DNA of 56,252 nucleotides, taken from NCBI GenBank assembly GCA_947623585.1, contig CANQHA010000006.1, positions 1 to 56,252 on the forward strand. Reading direction: 5' to 3'. The stretch's first letter is position 1, and each line of letters opens with the position of its first letter. The translations under genes and the position numbers were made by a program. Shown here piece by piece: positions 35,743-45,486 of the stretch. The notes beneath the pieces were generated by a model. That model saw only the letters and a program-made list of their open reading frames with translations. It did not search any database and was not told the origin of the DNA. Origin of the DNA: an uncultured Clostridia bacterium. Lineage in GTDB: Bacteria; Bacillota; Clostridia; Oscillospirales; Ruminococcaceae.

Positions 35743-37398
35743 ATGAAAAGCGACAAAATCAAACTCGGCGCGCAGAACGCACCTCACCGCGCGCTCTATC
35801 ACGCACTCGGAATGACCGAGGAGGAAATCAGCCGCCCGATGGTCGGTATCGTAAGCTCTTATAACGAGATCGTGCCGGGGCATATGAATATCGACAAGAT
35901 CGTCGAAGCGGTGCGCATCGGCGTTGCAATGGCGGGCGGAAACCCGGTCGTTTTCCCTGCAATAGCCGTTTGCGACGGAATTGCCATGGGTCACACCGGC
36001 ATGAAATATTCCCTCGTCACAAGAGATCTCATCGCCGATTCGACCGAGGCTATGGCTCTCGCTCACGGCTTTGACGCGCTCGTTATGGTGCCGAACTGCG
36101 ACAAAAACGTCCCCGGACTTTTAATGGCGGCGGCAAGAGTGAACGTTCCGACCGTTTTCGTCTCGGGCGGGCCTATGCTCGCGGGACACGTCGACGGGCA
36201 CAAAACCAGCTTTTCGTCCATTTCCGAGGCAGTCGGAGAATTCAACGCGGGCAAGATCGACCTTGAAAAGCTGCACGAGTATGAGTGCAAGACCTGCCCG
36301 ACCTGCGGCTCCTGCTCGGGAATGTATACCGCGAACTCGATGAACTGCCTGACCGAAGCCCTCGGAATGGGACTTCGCGGCAACGGCACTATCCCCGCGG
36401 TTTATTCCGCGAGAATAGAGCTTGCAAAGCGCGCCGGAATGGCGGTAATGGAGCTTTTGAATAAAAATATCCGCCCCCGAGACATAATGACCGAGGAGGC
36501 GTTTATGAACGCTCTCACCGTCGATATGGCACTCGGCTGCTCGACCAACTCGATGCTCCACCTTCCCGCCATCGCCCACGAATGCGGCATCGAGATAAAC
36601 CTTGACATCGCAAACGAAATAAGCTCGAAGACCCCGAACCTCTGTCACCTTGCCCCCGCGGGCAGAACCTATGTCGAGGAGCTCGACGAGGCGGGCGGAG
36701 TTTGGGCGATAATGAACGAGCTCTCAAAGAAAAATCTTCTGAACCTTGACTGCATGACCGTCACCGGCAAAACCGTCGGAGAAAACATCAAAAATGCGGT
36801 GAACCTCGATCACAACGTCATAAGGCCCGTTGAGGAGCCTTTCAGCGAGACGGGCGGGATCGCCGTTTTGCGCGGAAATCTTGCGCCAGACGGCTGCGTC
36901 GTAAAGCGCTCGGCGGTCTCTCCCAAAATGCTCAGGCACAAAGGCCCCGCCCGCGTTTTCGAGTGCGAGGAGGACGCTCAGGCCGCCATTAACGCGGGCC
37001 TCATCAACCCCGGCGACGTTGTCGTTATTCGCTATGAGGGCCCGAAGGGCGGCCCCGGCATGAGAGAAATGCTCAATCCGACCTCGGCGATAATGGGAAT
37101 GGGCCTCGGCGAAAGCGTCGCGCTTATCACCGACGGCAGATTCAGCGGAGCCACCCGCGGCGCCTGCGTCGGTCACATCTCTCCCGAGGCGGCGAGCGGC
37201 GGACCTATCGGCATAATCCGCGAGGGCGACGAGGTGCTCATCGACATTCCCGCTAACAAAATCGAGCTCTGCATTCCCGACGAGGAATACAAAGCCCGCA
37301 TGGCGGCGTTCGTTCCCGAAAAGAAGGAGCTTTCGGGCTATCTCAAGCGCTATGCCGAGCTTGTTTCAAGCGGCGCAAAGGGCGCTGTTCTGAATTGA
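35743..37398 (+). CDS. ilvD: Dihydroxy-acid dehydratase
   Basis: Dehydrates the dihydroxy acids to 2-ketoisovalerate and 2-keto-3-methylvalerate. 551 residues. Iron-sulfur cysteines are in [29 protein letters not shown] and the conserved [11 protein letters not shown] and [11 protein letters not shown] segments are intact. It is separated from ilvC by 239 bp of hairpins, with no clear terminator or promoter between them, and is 7 bp upstream of the AAA+ gene. Confidence 0.97.
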   Translation: MKSDKIKLGAQNAPHRALYHALGMTEEEISRPMVGIVSSYNEIVPGHMNIDKIVEAVRIGVAMAGGNPVVFPAIAVCDGIAMGHTGMKYSLVTRDLIADSTEAMALAHGFDALVMVPNCDKNVPGLLMAAARVNVPTVFVSGGPMLAGHVDGHKTSFSSISEAVGEFNAGKIDLEKLHEYECKTCPTCGSCSGMYTANSMNCLTEALGMGLRGNGTIPAVYSARIELAKRAGMAVMELLNKNIRPRDIMTEEAFMNALTVDMALGCSTNSMLHLPAIAHECGIEINLDIANEISSKTPNLCHLAPAGRTYVEELDEAGGVWAIMNELSKKNLLNLDCMTVTGKTVGENIKNAVNLDHNVIRPVEEPFSETGGIAVLRGNLAPDGCVVKRSAVSPKMLRHKGPARVFECEEDAQAAINAGLINPGDVVVIRYEGPKGGPGMREMLNPTSAIMGMGLGESVALITDGRFSGATRGACVGHISPEAASGGPIGIIREGDEVLIDIPANKIELCIPDEEYKARMAAFVPEKKELSGYLKRYAELVSSGAKGAVLN

Positions 37399-37405
37399 GG
37401 CCGCC

Positions 37406-38605
37406 ATGTCTGAAGCTAACGAAAAACTTCTTGAAATGCTCTCCTCGCTCTGCGTTTTCAGAGACGTTTTGAGCGACCCGGTCGTTTCGGCGCTTATAAA
37501 ATTTTTGGAGCACGGGTCTGACGACGCCGCGAAGATCGGACTTTACTGCGAATTTGCAAACAGGCTTTATCTGACCGGAAAAACCGATTTTTCGGAATAT
37601 GTCGCCGACCTCGTGAGGTTCGGGGACGATCCTCTTTTAAGGCTTGCCGCCGCAAAAAAGCCGCTTCCGAAGGTCATGAAAGAAAGCGCCGACCGCGAGC
37701 TTGAAATTCTTTCGCGGCTTGCCTCTTTGACACCCGAAAGCCTTAAAAGCGGGCTGAAATATTCGGGGGCTCTCCCCGAATGGGACTGTTCAAAAATCGA
37801 TCTTTCGGCGGAATTTGAGGAGCGGCTTTCAAACATCGAAAAGCACGGCTTCGGGATATATGCAAAATATCGCGCGTTCCGTCTTTCGGACGATGGCATA
37901 CTTCCGATAAGCACACCCGACCCTGTGCGTCTTGGCGATCTTATCGGCTATCAGCGCGAGAAAAAGCTGATAATCGACAACACGCGTGCGCTTTTGGATG
38001 GCAAGCCCGCCGCAAACATTCTTCTGACCGGCGACGCCGGCACCGGAAAATCCTCGACCGTTAAAGCGGTGGTGAACGAACTTTTCGGCGAGGGGCTGAG
38101 AATACTCGAGCTGAAAAAAGAACAGCTCCACCGCCTGCCCGAGGTTTTGGGCGAGCTGAACCTCAACCCGCTGAAATTCATAATTTTCATCGACGATCTT
38201 TCTTTCACCCGAAACGACGACGATTTTTCCGCGCTGAAAGCAACGCTTGAGGGCTCGGTGTCGGCAAAAGCAAAAAACGTCGTCATCTACGCCACGTCGA
38301 ACCGCCGCCACCTTGTTAAAGAGAGTTTCTCTGAGCGCGACGGCGACGACATTCACCACAGCGACACCGTTCAGGAAACCGTCTCGCTATCCGAGCGCTT
38401 CGGTCTCAGAATAACCTTCTCGCGGCCCGACAAGGCGACGTATATCGAAATCGCGAGAAAACTTCTTGAAGAAAACGGCGTGACCTGCCCGCCCGAAAAG
38501 CTCGAAGCCGCCGCCGAACGCTTTGCGCTTTCACGCTCAAGCCGCTCGGCAAGGGCAGCAAGACAGTTTGTCGACTCTGTTCTTTCGGGGGCGGAAACGC
38601 TTTGA
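37406..38605 (+). CDS. AAA+ ATPase, DUF815 family
   Basis: A 399-residue AAA+ protein. The first 170 residues are helical and unassigned. The ATPase has DLIGYQREK, Walker A GDAGTGKS (about 206-213), Walker B FIIFIDDLSF (about 252-261), sensor region YATSNRRHL and a C-terminal lid. This matches the DUF815 family, whose role is not established. The ATG lies 7 bp after ilvD with GAGG upstream, so it appears to be the ninth gene of the leu/ilv operon. A terminator follows. A link to amino acid synthesis is only positional. Confidence 0.9.
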   Translation: MSEANEKLLEMLSSLCVFRDVLSDPVVSALIKFLEHGSDDAAKIGLYCEFANRLYLTGKTDFSEYVADLVRFGDDPLLRLAAAKKPLPKVMKESADRELEILSRLASLTPESLKSGLKYSGALPEWDCSKIDLSAEFEERLSNIEKHGFGIYAKYRAFRLSDDGILPISTPDPVRLGDLIGYQREKKLIIDNTRALLDGKPAANILLTGDAGTGKSSTVKAVVNELFGEGLRILELKKEQLHRLPEVLGELNLNPLKFIIFIDDLSFTRNDDDFSALKATLEGSVSAKAKNVVIYATSNRRHLVKESFSERDGDDIHHSDTVQETVSLSERFGLRITFSRPDKATYIEIARKLLEENGVTCPPEKLEAAAERFALSRSSRSARAARQFVDSVLSGAETL

Positions 38606-38632
38606 TTTGAAATTGTCCTAAAACGATGCTCC

Positions 38633-38675
38633 CACAAAAAAAGACCCGACCTGTAAATAAGTCGGGTCTTGATTT
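38633..38675. terminator. Bidirectional terminator, leu/ilv operon and DtxR gene
   Basis: AAGACCCGAC (38641-38650) pairs with GTCGGGTCTT (38661-38670). The plus strand continues GATTTTT and the minus strand continues with eight T residues. Confidence 0.9.
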
Positions 38676-39050
38676 TTATCGTATCCCCTCTTCGGCGATG
38701 AAGCGCTTCAGGGCGTTAAAGGTCTCGTCCGAAATATCGTGCTCGATCTTGCAGGCGTCCTCGGTCGCTCGCTCCTTTGAAACGCCGATGCTCTCGAAAA
38801 AGGCGGTCAGCACCCTGTGCCGCTCATAAGTCCTCTCGGCGACATAGCGGCCCTCGTCGGTGAGGGTTATGTAACCGTCGCGATCGACAAGAATATATCC
38901 GCCGTTTTTTAAGATCCCCACCGCGCGCGAAACGCTCGGCTTTGAATATCCCATCTCCTCGCACACGTCGATAGACCTCACCCCGGACAGCTTCTGCGAC
39001 AGAATGAGTATCGTTTCAAGATACATTTCACCGGATTCCTGCAAGCTCAC
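38676..39050 (-). CDS. DtxR/MntR-family metal-dependent repressor
   Basis: A 124-residue two-domain repressor without an SH3 domain. The start is taken as GTG at 39050, giving SLQESGEMYLETIL with GGGGGG upstream; ATG at 39065 is an alternative. A winged helix includes YSKPSVSRAVGILKNGGYI. Metal-site residues line up as Met9, His78, Cys100, Glu103 and His104 (DACKIEH), a Cys-containing DtxR-like primary site. The usual ancillary ligands at 82 and 96 are Thr. It likely senses Fe or Mn. It is monocistronic; no transporter is adjacent. Confidence 0.88.
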   Translation of the reverse strand: MSLQESGEMYLETILILSQKLSGVRSIDVCEEMGYSKPSVSRAVGILKNGGYILVDRDGYITLTDEGRYVAERTYERHRVLTAFFESIGVSKERATEDACKIEHDISDETFNALKRFIAEEGIR

Positions 39051-39085
39051 TTCAAGACCCCCCATAAAATAAAAGTTCATATAAC

Positions 39086-39114
39086 AGTTTACCACATGAA
39101 TCCGAAAATTTCAA
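39086..39114 (-). promoter_or_regulatory. Candidate promoter of the DtxR-family gene
   Basis: On the minus strand, TTGAAA (39109-39114), a 17-nt spacer and TAAACT (39086-39091). It fits a start point near 39080. Confidence 0.5.
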
Positions 39115-39226
39115 GGGGTATTGAGGGGAAGACGCTCATCTTTGCGGATTGCGCTTTTGGGGCGGGCGCAAAACCGACAGCTTGCGGCTTTATACATACG
39201 TTCGTCGTGAGCCGAACCGGCCGCTT

Positions 39227-39451
39227 AAAAGGTATTCAATCATTCCCTCTGCCGAGGTAATGATTTCATGCTATTTTAAGTCACCCCACCCCCGCGGGAC
39301 GTTTGTTTAAAAGGTAACAAAGCGAACGCCCCCGCCCCTCGAGGGGCGGGGGCTTCATAAAATTAGCCTGCCCGCAGTTTGTCAGTTGGGGGTGGGGTGA
39401 TAAGCGATAGCATTCTTCTTACCCGCGGGAGCGGGGAGATGAATACCTTTT
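39227..39451. repeat. AAAAGGTAT foldback element, copy 2
   Basis: 225 bp from AAAAGGTAT (39227) to ATACCTTTT (39451), with the same core palindrome and inner CACCCCACCCCCG pair. The left hairpin is AATCATTCCCTC/GAGGTAATGATT. Compared with copy 1, one C-G pair has become T-A. The right hairpin is the TTCATCT type shared with copy 4. The surrounding 39115-39226 and 39452-39542 show nothing else. Confidence 0.82.
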
Positions 39452-39542
39452 ACCCGCTCAGGGCATTCGCCCCTCAACTTACATCTTACCTCTCCGCATT
39501 ATCCTCATCATTTGAACCGTCGCCACCGGCGACACCTTGATA

Positions 39543-39577
39543 CTCTAACCTCTAATTTCTAATTTCTATCTTCTAAT
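39543..39577. repeat. TCTAAnn heptad array
   Basis: Five tandem heptads CTCTAAC, CTCTAAT, TTCTAAT, TTCTATC, TTCTAAT, followed by a GCGG/CCGC hairpin and then the consensus promoter at 39615. Related arrays occur at 45358 and 53274. Confidence 0.65.
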
Positions 39578-39614
39578 GCGGCCTCTTAGACCGCATCACT
39601 ATCCTCCTCAAAAG

Positions 39615-39643
39615 TTGACATTTTCGCTCGCGAATGCTATAAT
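39615..39643 (+). promoter_or_regulatory. Promoter, perfect sigma-A consensus
   Basis: TTGACA (39615-39620), a 17-nt spacer and TATAAT (39638-39643), 50 bp ahead of the CmpB-like gene. Confidence 0.88.
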
Positions 39644-39692
39644 TAAAAAGATATCGCGAAACCTGTCGGTTTTTGCAAAGGAGAGAAAATCA

Positions 39693-40439
39693 ATGAATCT
39701 GCCGCTTGCGCTTGCGTTTTTGTTTTTCATCGGGTCGGTATTCGGCTGGTGTCTCGAACTTTTCTATCGGAGATTCTTTTCGGCGGCAAACCCCGAGCGT
39801 AAATGGATAAACCCCGGCTTTTGCGTCGGGCCTTATCTTCCGCTCTACGGCTCGGGGCTCTGCATACTTTTTCTTCTTGCCATGCTTGAGGATAACTTCG
39901 CAGTGAAAAACCCGACCGCGCGAAAAATCCTGCTGTTTGTTATCATGGCGATATGCATGACCGTCATAGAATATATCGCGGGAATCATCAGTCTTAAAGT
40001 CTTTAATCTTCGGCTCTGGGATTACAGAAATCAGTGGGGAAACATTCAGGGCATCATCTGTCCGAAGTTTTCTTTGGCTTGGGCAATTTTGGGAGCAGCA
40101 TATTATTTCCTTGTGCACCCTCATATAATCGGCGCGCTCGAATGGCTCTCAAAAAACCTCGCGTTCTCGTTCTTCATAGGTTTATTCTACGGCGTTTTCA
40201 TAATCGACGTCGCATATTCAAGTCAGATAGTCATAAAGATCAGAAAATTCGCCGCCGAGAACGACGTTATCGTAAGATACGAAAATCTCAAGGCGCATAT
40301 CCGCAGCTTTCACGACGCAAACAAGCTCAAATCTCACTTCTTCCTTGCAACTCTCTCAGAAAGAAGCCTGAACGAGCACCTGCATGATATCCGTGAAAAG
40401 CTCGAAAAGCGTTCCCCAAAAATCGGGGGCTCCAAATAA
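39693..40439 (+). CDS. Putative ABC transporter permease, CmpB/DUF1113-like
   Basis: 248 residues starting MNLPLALAFLFFIGSVFGW (AAAGGAG upstream); the longer frame would include the promoter. Five to six membrane helices lie within residues 1-180. Motifs such as GWCLELFYRRFF, NPGFCVGPYLPLYGSG, EYIAGIISLKVFNLRLWDY and CPKFSLAW match the family labelled putative ABC transporter permease. The C-terminal 60 residues are soluble and charged. No ATPase partner is adjacent, so actual transport is unproven. It lies 15 bp before the large activase-type gene and probably shares its transcript. Confidence 0.8.
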   Translation: MNLPLALAFLFFIGSVFGWCLELFYRRFFSAANPERKWINPGFCVGPYLPLYGSGLCILFLLAMLEDNFAVKNPTARKILLFVIMAICMTVIEYIAGIISLKVFNLRLWDYRNQWGNIQGIICPKFSLAWAILGAAYYFLVHPHIIGALEWLSKNLAFSFFIGLFYGVFIIDVAYSSQIVIKIRKFAAENDVIVRYENLKAHIRSFHDANKLKSHFFLATLSERSLNEHLHDIREKLEKRSPKIGGSK

Positions 40440-40454
40440 GAAGGGACTTATAAA

Positions 40455-43400
40455 ATGAAATTACTAAGGGCAGGAATCGACATCGGTTCGACCACGGTCA
40501 AGCTGATACTTCTTGATGAGAATCAACGCGCCGTCTTCGGAATGTATCGGCGCCACTGCGCCCATATTCAGGAGACGCTGACCGAGCTTCTTGAAGAGGC
40601 CAAAAAAGCCGTCGGCGATTGCGAGATCTGCGCCGGAATAACCGGCTCGGGCTCCATCAACCTCGGCAAAGCGCTGAACATTCCCTTTGTTCAGGAAGTC
40701 TCGGCAGTCGCCGCGGCTCTTCAGAAAACCGCGCCTCAGACCGACGTTGCGATAGAACTCGGCGGAGAGGACGCGAAGATAATCTATTTCCGCGGAGGGC
40801 TCGACGAGCGCATGAACGGCGTTTGCGCGGGCGGCACCGGCTCGTTTATCGACCAGATGGCAGCTCTTTTGCAGACCGACGCCGAGGGCTTAAACGAGGA
40901 AGCGAAAAATTATAAGGAAATTTACCCGATAGCGGCTCGCTGCGGGGTTTTTGCAAAGACCGACATTCAGCCCCTCATCAACGAAGGGGCGACAAAGGCC
41001 GATCTCGCCGCCTCGATCTTTCAGGCGGTAGTAAATCAGACCATTTCGGGGCTTGCCTGCGGAAAGCCGATAAGAGGCTGCGTCGCTTTTCTCGGAGGGC
41101 CGCTGCATTTTCTCACCGAGCTTAAAAAAGCGTTCATCAGAACTTTAAAGCTGACCCCCGAAAACGTCGTCGATCCGCGTGACAGTCATCTTTTCGCGGC
41201 GATGGGCGCCGCGCTTGAGACCGACGCTTCGCCCCTGCCCCTTGATTCTCTGATCGAACGCCTCAAAAACGGCGTAAAGATGACCTTTGAGGTCAAGCGG
41301 CTGCCCCCGCTTTTTGCAAGCCGAGAGGAATATAACGCCTTTGTGGCCCGGCATAACTGCGCGGTCGTCGAAAAGGCCGACATCTCGAAATATTCCGGCG
41401 ACTGCTTCCTCGGCATCGACGCCGGCTCGACGACGACAAAGCTGGCCTTGATAGACAGCGACGGAAGGCTTTTGTTCTCGCACTATGCAAACAACAAGGG
41501 CAACCCCGTCGAGGCCGCAAAATACGCGGTCTATGAGCTTAAAAAGCGCCTGCCCGAGACTGCTCGGATAGCGCGTTCCTGCTCGACCGGATACGGCGAA
41601 ACGCTTTTGAAATCGGCTTTCAACCTCGACGAATCCGAGGTCGAGACGGTTGCTCACACAACGGCGGCGGCGTTTTTCGACCCCGAGGTTGACTGCGTTT
41701 TGGACATCGGCGGGCAGGACATGAAGTGCATAAAGCTCAAAAACGGCTCGGTCGATAACGTGCTCTTAAACGAAGCCTGCTCGTCGGGCTGCGGCAGCTT
41801 TATCGAAAGTTTCGCGAATTCGCTCGGGTATTCGGCCGAGCAGTTCGCCGAGGAGGCGCTTTTTGCCGCAAACCCGGTCGATTTGGGCACGCGCTGCACA
41901 GTTTTCATGAATTCAAACGTCAAGCAGGCTCAGAAAGAGGGCGCGCCGGTCAGCGACATTTCGGCGGGGCTCGCCTATTCGGTCATAAAAAACGCGCTTT
42001 ACAAGGTCATCAAGCTGGCCGACGCCCGCGAGCTCGGCAGACACATCGTCGTTCAGGGCGGCACTTTTTACAACAAGGCCGTTCTTCGGGCCTTTGAGCG
42101 CATTGCCGACGTGAACGCCACCTGCCCCGACATCTCGGGCATAATGGGCGCTTTCGGAGCAGCGCTTATCGCACGCGAGCGCTATAAAGGTCAGCAAAGC
42201 GTCATGCTCGGGCTTGACGAAATAATCGACCTCAAATATAAAAACACCGCGGCGCGCTGCGGCCGCTGCCCCAACAACTGTATGCTCACCGTCTCGACGT
42301 TTTCGGGCGGGCGCAGGCATATCACCGGAAACCGCTGCGAACGCGGTCTCGGCGGGACGGAGACAGGCCCCAAGGGCGCGAATCTCATCGAATTCAAGAG
42401 AAAGCGCCTCTTTGACTATGAGCCCTTGGCCGAAAGCGATGCCAAGCGCGGCGTCATCGGGCTTCCCCGCGTTTTAAATATGTATGAAAACTATCCGTTT
42501 TGGGCGACGTTCTTTAAAGCTCTCGGCTTCAGGGCGGTGCTCTCGCCCCTTTCGGACAGAAGGCTTTATGAGCTCGGCATGGAATCCATTCCCTCCGAGT
42601 CGGAATGTTACCCCGCAAAGCTGTCGCACGGCCACGTTCAGTGGCTTATCGATCACGGAATAAAGCGCATTTTCCACCCCTGCGTTTTTTATGAGCGTCA
42701 GGAGACCGAAAAGGCGCAGAACCACTATAACTGCCCGATAGTCGCGGCTTATCCCGAAAACCTCAAAAACAACGTCGAGGCCGTTGCCGACGGCGAGGTG
42801 GAATATATCCGTCCGTTCATCGCCTTTACCGACGAAAACACCGCCGCCGACCGCCTTGTAAGGCTTTTCACGAAGCATTTCGACATACCCGAGGCCGAGG
42901 TCAGAAAAGCCGCCAAAGAGGCTTGGAACGAGCAGCTTCGGGCAAAAGAGGATATCCGCAAAGAGGGCAAGCGCGTCCTTTGCGAGATGGAAAAGCGCGG
43001 CGGCAGAGGCGTTGTTCTTGCCGGCAGACCCTATCACATCGACCCCGAGATAAATCACGGCATCCCCGAGCTTATCGCGGGCTACGGGCTCGACGTTTTC
43101 AGCGAGGACAGTCTTCCCGTTGATTTCAGCCCCGAGCGCCCGGTCAGGGTGGTCGATCAGTGGGTATATCACTCAAGGCTTTATACCGCCGCCGAATTCG
43201 TTCGCAGCCGCGACGACCTCGAGCTTGTTCAGCTAAACTCGTTCGGCTGCGGGCTCGATGCTGTTACGACCGATCAGGTCTCGGAGATTTTGGAGGCTTC
43301 AAACAAGCTGTACACCGTTTTGAAGATCGACGAGGTGAACAACCTCGGCGCGGTGAGAATAAGAATAAGAAGCCTTATCGCCGCGATGAATCAGCGCCGC

Positions 43401-44711
43401 GAGCGGGGCATAACCGCTCAGCCGAAGCCGATAGCATATCACAGCACTCAGTTCACAAAAAAGATGTTCAGCGACAAATATACTATCCTCGCGCCTCAGA
43501 TGAGCCCTATCCATTTTGAGGTTTTGGAGCCGGTTTTCAAGCGCTACGGCTTCAATATCGAGGTTTTGTCGAACGACAACCGAAACGCCATCGACACCGG
43601 CCTTAAATATGTCAACAACGACGCCTGTTTCCCCTCGATAACCGTTGTCGGTCAGGTCATGGACGCGGTGCTCTCGGGCAAATACGATACCGACCGCCTT
43701 GCGATAATAATGACCCAGACCGGTGGCTGCTGCCGCGCTTCAAACTATGTCGGCTTCATAAGGCGCGCGCTCGATAAAGCGGGGCTTTCAAAGATACCGG
43801 TCATCTCTCTTAACGCGAACGGCATGGAAAAATCGGAGGGCTTTAAGGTCACGCTGCCGCTGCTTCTTGCAGCCGGAAAGGGCGTCGTTTACGGCGATCT
43901 TTTGATGCGCTGCCTCTATCGCACCCGCCCCTATGAAAAGGTCAGCGGCTCCGCGGAAGCCCTGCACCAAAAATGGCTGAAGATCTGCACGTCGCAGCTC
44001 ACCGAGCCGTGCTCGGGATATACATACCGCTCGGTGTGCCGAGGAATAGTTGAAGATTTCGACGCTTTGCCGCTCGTCGAGGGGCTTAAAAAGCCGCGCG
44101 TGGGCGTGGTCGGCGAAATTCTCGTAAAATATATGCCGCTTGCAAACAATCACCTCGTCGAGCTTCTTGAAAGCGAGGGCGCCGAGGCGGTCGTGCCGGA
44201 TCTCATGGACTTTTTGAACTATTCGGTCTACAACGCCGAGTATAAGCATGAGTTTTTGGGCGCGAACCTTAAATCCGCGCTGTTCTCGAAAATAAGCGTA
44301 GCCGCAATAGCCGCGCTTCGCAGCCCCGCGGTCAAAGCCCTCGAAAAAAGCAAACGCTTTGAGGCCCCGATGCCGATAAAGGACGTCGCAGCCCTCGCAA
44401 AGCAGTTTTTGTCGCTCGGAAATCAATACGGCGAGGGCTGGTTCCTGACCGGCGAAATGGCCGAGCTTTTGGAAAGCGGCGTGCCGAACATCGTCTGCAT
44501 TCAGCCGTTCGCCTGCCTGCCGAACCACGTCGTCGGCAAGGGCATGATCAAGCACCTGAAAAAGGTCTATCCCGAGGCGAACATCGCCGCCGTCGATTAC
44601 GACCCCGGCGCCTCCGAGGTCAACCAGCTCAACCGCATCAAGCTGATGCTCTCGGGCGCAAAAAAAGCCCTCGGCGAGAAAAGCCGAGAGAGGGAAGAGG
44701 TTAGGGTGTGA
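40455..44711 (+). CDS. Acyl-CoA dehydratase activase-type fusion protein (two BcrAD ATPase domains, DUF2229, HgdB-like)
   Basis: A 1418-residue fusion. Two ASKHA ATPase domains begin GIDIGSTTVK (7-16) and GIDAGSTTTK (about 320-329). They carry the cluster-type motifs GVCAGGTGSF with ARCGVFAKTD, and EACSSGCGSF with GTRCTVFMNSN. A Cys-rich CGRCPNNCML segment (near 601) leads into a DUF2229 domain with ESECYPAKLSHGH, and the C-terminus is HgdB-like with TQTGGCCRASNYVGF. Family activators use ATP to push electrons into Fe-S dehydratases. This large single-chain form is common in anaerobes but its substrate is not known. No acyl-CoA enzymes are nearby. Confidence 0.9.
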   Translation: MKLLRAGIDIGSTTVKLILLDENQRAVFGMYRRHCAHIQETLTELLEEAKKAVGDCEICAGITGSGSINLGKALNIPFVQEVSAVAAALQKTAPQTDVAIELGGEDAKIIYFRGGLDERMNGVCAGGTGSFIDQMAALLQTDAEGLNEEAKNYKEIYPIAARCGVFAKTDIQPLINEGATKADLAASIFQAVVNQTISGLACGKPIRGCVAFLGGPLHFLTELKKAFIRTLKLTPENVVDPRDSHLFAAMGAALETDASPLPLDSLIERLKNGVKMTFEVKRLPPLFASREEYNAFVARHNCAVVEKADISKYSGDCFLGIDAGSTTTKLALIDSDGRLLFSHYANNKGNPVEAAKYAVYELKKRLPETARIARSCSTGYGETLLKSAFNLDESEVETVAHTTAAAFFDPEVDCVLDIGGQDMKCIKLKNGSVDNVLLNEACSSGCGSFIESFANSLGYSAEQFAEEALFAANPVDLGTRCTVFMNSNVKQAQKEGAPVSDISAGLAYSVIKNALYKVIKLADARELGRHIVVQGGTFYNKAVLRAFERIADVNATCPDISGIMGAFGAALIARERYKGQQSVMLGLDEIIDLKYKNTAARCGRCPNNCMLTVSTFSGGRRHITGNRCERGLGGTETGPKGANLIEFKRKRLFDYEPLAESDAKRGVIGLPRVLNMYENYPFWATFFKALGFRAVLSPLSDRRLYELGMESIPSESECYPAKLSHGHVQWLIDHGIKRIFHPCVFYERQETEKAQNHYNCPIVAAYPENLKNNVEAVADGEVEYIRPFIAFTDENTAADRLVRLFTKHFDIPEAEVRKAAKEAWNEQLRAKEDIRKEGKRVLCEMEKRGGRGVVLAGRPYHIDPEINHGIPELIAGYGLDVFSEDSLPVDFSPERPVRVVDQWVYHSRLYTAAEFVRSRDDLELVQLNSFGCGLDAVTTDQVSEILEASNKLYTVLKIDEVNNLGAVRIRIRSLIAAMNQRRERGITAQPKPIAYHSTQFTKKMFSDKYTILAPQMSPIHFEVLEPVFKRYGFNIEVLSNDNRNAIDTGLKYVNNDACFPSITVVGQVMDAVLSGKYDTDRLAIIMTQTGGCCRASNYVGFIRRALDKAGLSKIPVISLNANGMEKSEGFKVTLPLLLAAGKGVVYGDLLMRCLYRTRPYEKVSGSAEALHQKWLKICTSQLTEPCSGYTYRSVCRGIVEDFDALPLVEGLKKPRVGVVGEILVKYMPLANNHLVELLESEGAEAVVPDLMDFLNYSVYNAEYKHEFLGANLKSALFSKISVAAIAALRSPAVKALEKSKRFEAPMPIKDVAALAKQFLSLGNQYGEGWFLTGEMAELLESGVPNIVCIQPFACLPNHVVGKGMIKHLKKVYPEANIAAVDYDPGASEVNQLNRIKLMLSGAKKALGEKSREREEVRV

Positions 44712-44736
44712 GGGAGAGCCCCCGTCCCTCGAGGGC

Positions 44737-44875
44737 AACATAAGCTGGTTTTGTAACCAATCGAACTTCGCCGCCATGCCGAAGCGGCAGGGTCGTCCTC
44801 TTGGACAAAACCCGCTTCTGTGGCACAAATCCCCTGCGGGGCGTTGTACCATGGAGCGTTCAGGGACATAGCGCG
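44737..44875. repeat. Companion repeat B, copy 2
   Basis: About 139 bp, starting 26 bp after the activase stop and ending 7 bp before foldback element copy 3. It closely matches 45001-45139 and 22931-23069. Confidence 0.75.
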
Positions 44876-44882
44876 AAAGAAG

Positions 44883-45205
44883 AAAAGGTATTCAATCGCT
44901 CCCTCTGCCGAGGGAGTGATTTCATACTATTTTAAGTCACCCCACCCCCGGCGGACTTTCTACGGATAGGGACAAATGCACCGCCCCCTCCCCTCGAGGG
45001 CAACAGAAGCTGGTTTTGTAACCAATTGGGCTTCGCCGCCATGCCGAATCGGCGGCTCGTCCTCTTGGACAAAACCCCGCGTCTGTGGCACAAATCCCCT
45101 ACGGGGCTTTGTGCGCATGGAGCGTTCAGGAAGATAGCGAACGGGTGTGGGGTGATGCGCGATAGCATCCATATTTTTCGACCGAGGAAAATATGGATAC
45201 CTTTT
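44883..45205. repeat. AAAAGGTAT foldback element, copy 3, enlarged
   Basis: 323 bp from AAAAGGTAT (44883) to ATACCTTTT (45205). The ends match copies 1 and 2, but the centre is replaced by a nested copy of companion repeat B (45001-45139). The rest up to 45357 contains no recognisable gene. Confidence 0.8.
45001..45139. repeat. Companion repeat B, copy 3 (nested)
   Basis: It lies inside foldback element copy 3, immediately left of its right-hand GTGGGGTGAT motif. Compared with copy 2 it differs at scattered positions only. Confidence 0.75.
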
Positions 45206-45357
45206 TAGCGGCTGTTCAAGCTCCGCAGAAAGTATGGAAAAGCTGTAGGTCAGGTGCTTGCGGTCGGCGCAACAGCAGGTAAAATGAATAGAAAACGTCC
45301 ATTCTGCACGCATTATTCACAAAATTTAAATATGTCGCCGAATGTGACGCCTTGAAA

Positions 45358-45385
45358 CTCTAACATCTAATATCTAACTTCTAAC
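45358..45385. repeat. TCTAAnn heptad array
   Basis: CTCTAAC, ATCTAAT, ATCTAAC, TTCTAAC, then a TGTGACC/GGACACA imperfect hairpin, placed just before the promoter at 45427. The preceding CTTGAAACT matches CTTGATACT at 39534-39542. Confidence 0.65.
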
Positions 45386-45426
45386 TTCTCGATGTGACCT
45401 TTTAGGACACATTGTTCCCTTTTCTG

Positions 45427-45455
45427 TTGCTTTTTTCGGAAAGCCGTGGTAAAAT
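45427..45455 (+). promoter_or_regulatory. Promoter of the membrane protein gene at 45487
   Basis: TTGCTT (45427-45432), a 17-nt spacer and TAAAAT (45450-45455), with an extended TGG before the -10. Confidence 0.75.
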
Positions 45456-45486
45456 GGTTTTACTATTTCAACTTTCGGAGGGCGAC

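Noticed and set aside
39227-39451. CRISPR-like or phage att interpretation of the foldback elements
   Set aside because: Copies are dispersed singly, with no regular spacing, spacers, cas genes or integrase; a MITE-like or structured repeat explains them better.
40455-44711. Two separate genes joined by an assembly error
   Set aside because: The frame is continuous and the domain order (two ATPase domains, DUF2229, HgdB-like) is a recurring natural architecture in anaerobes.
44960-45313. 117-codon minus-strand ORF
   Set aside because: Composed of foldback and companion repeat sequence; translated similarity to other repeat copies reflects DNA repetition.
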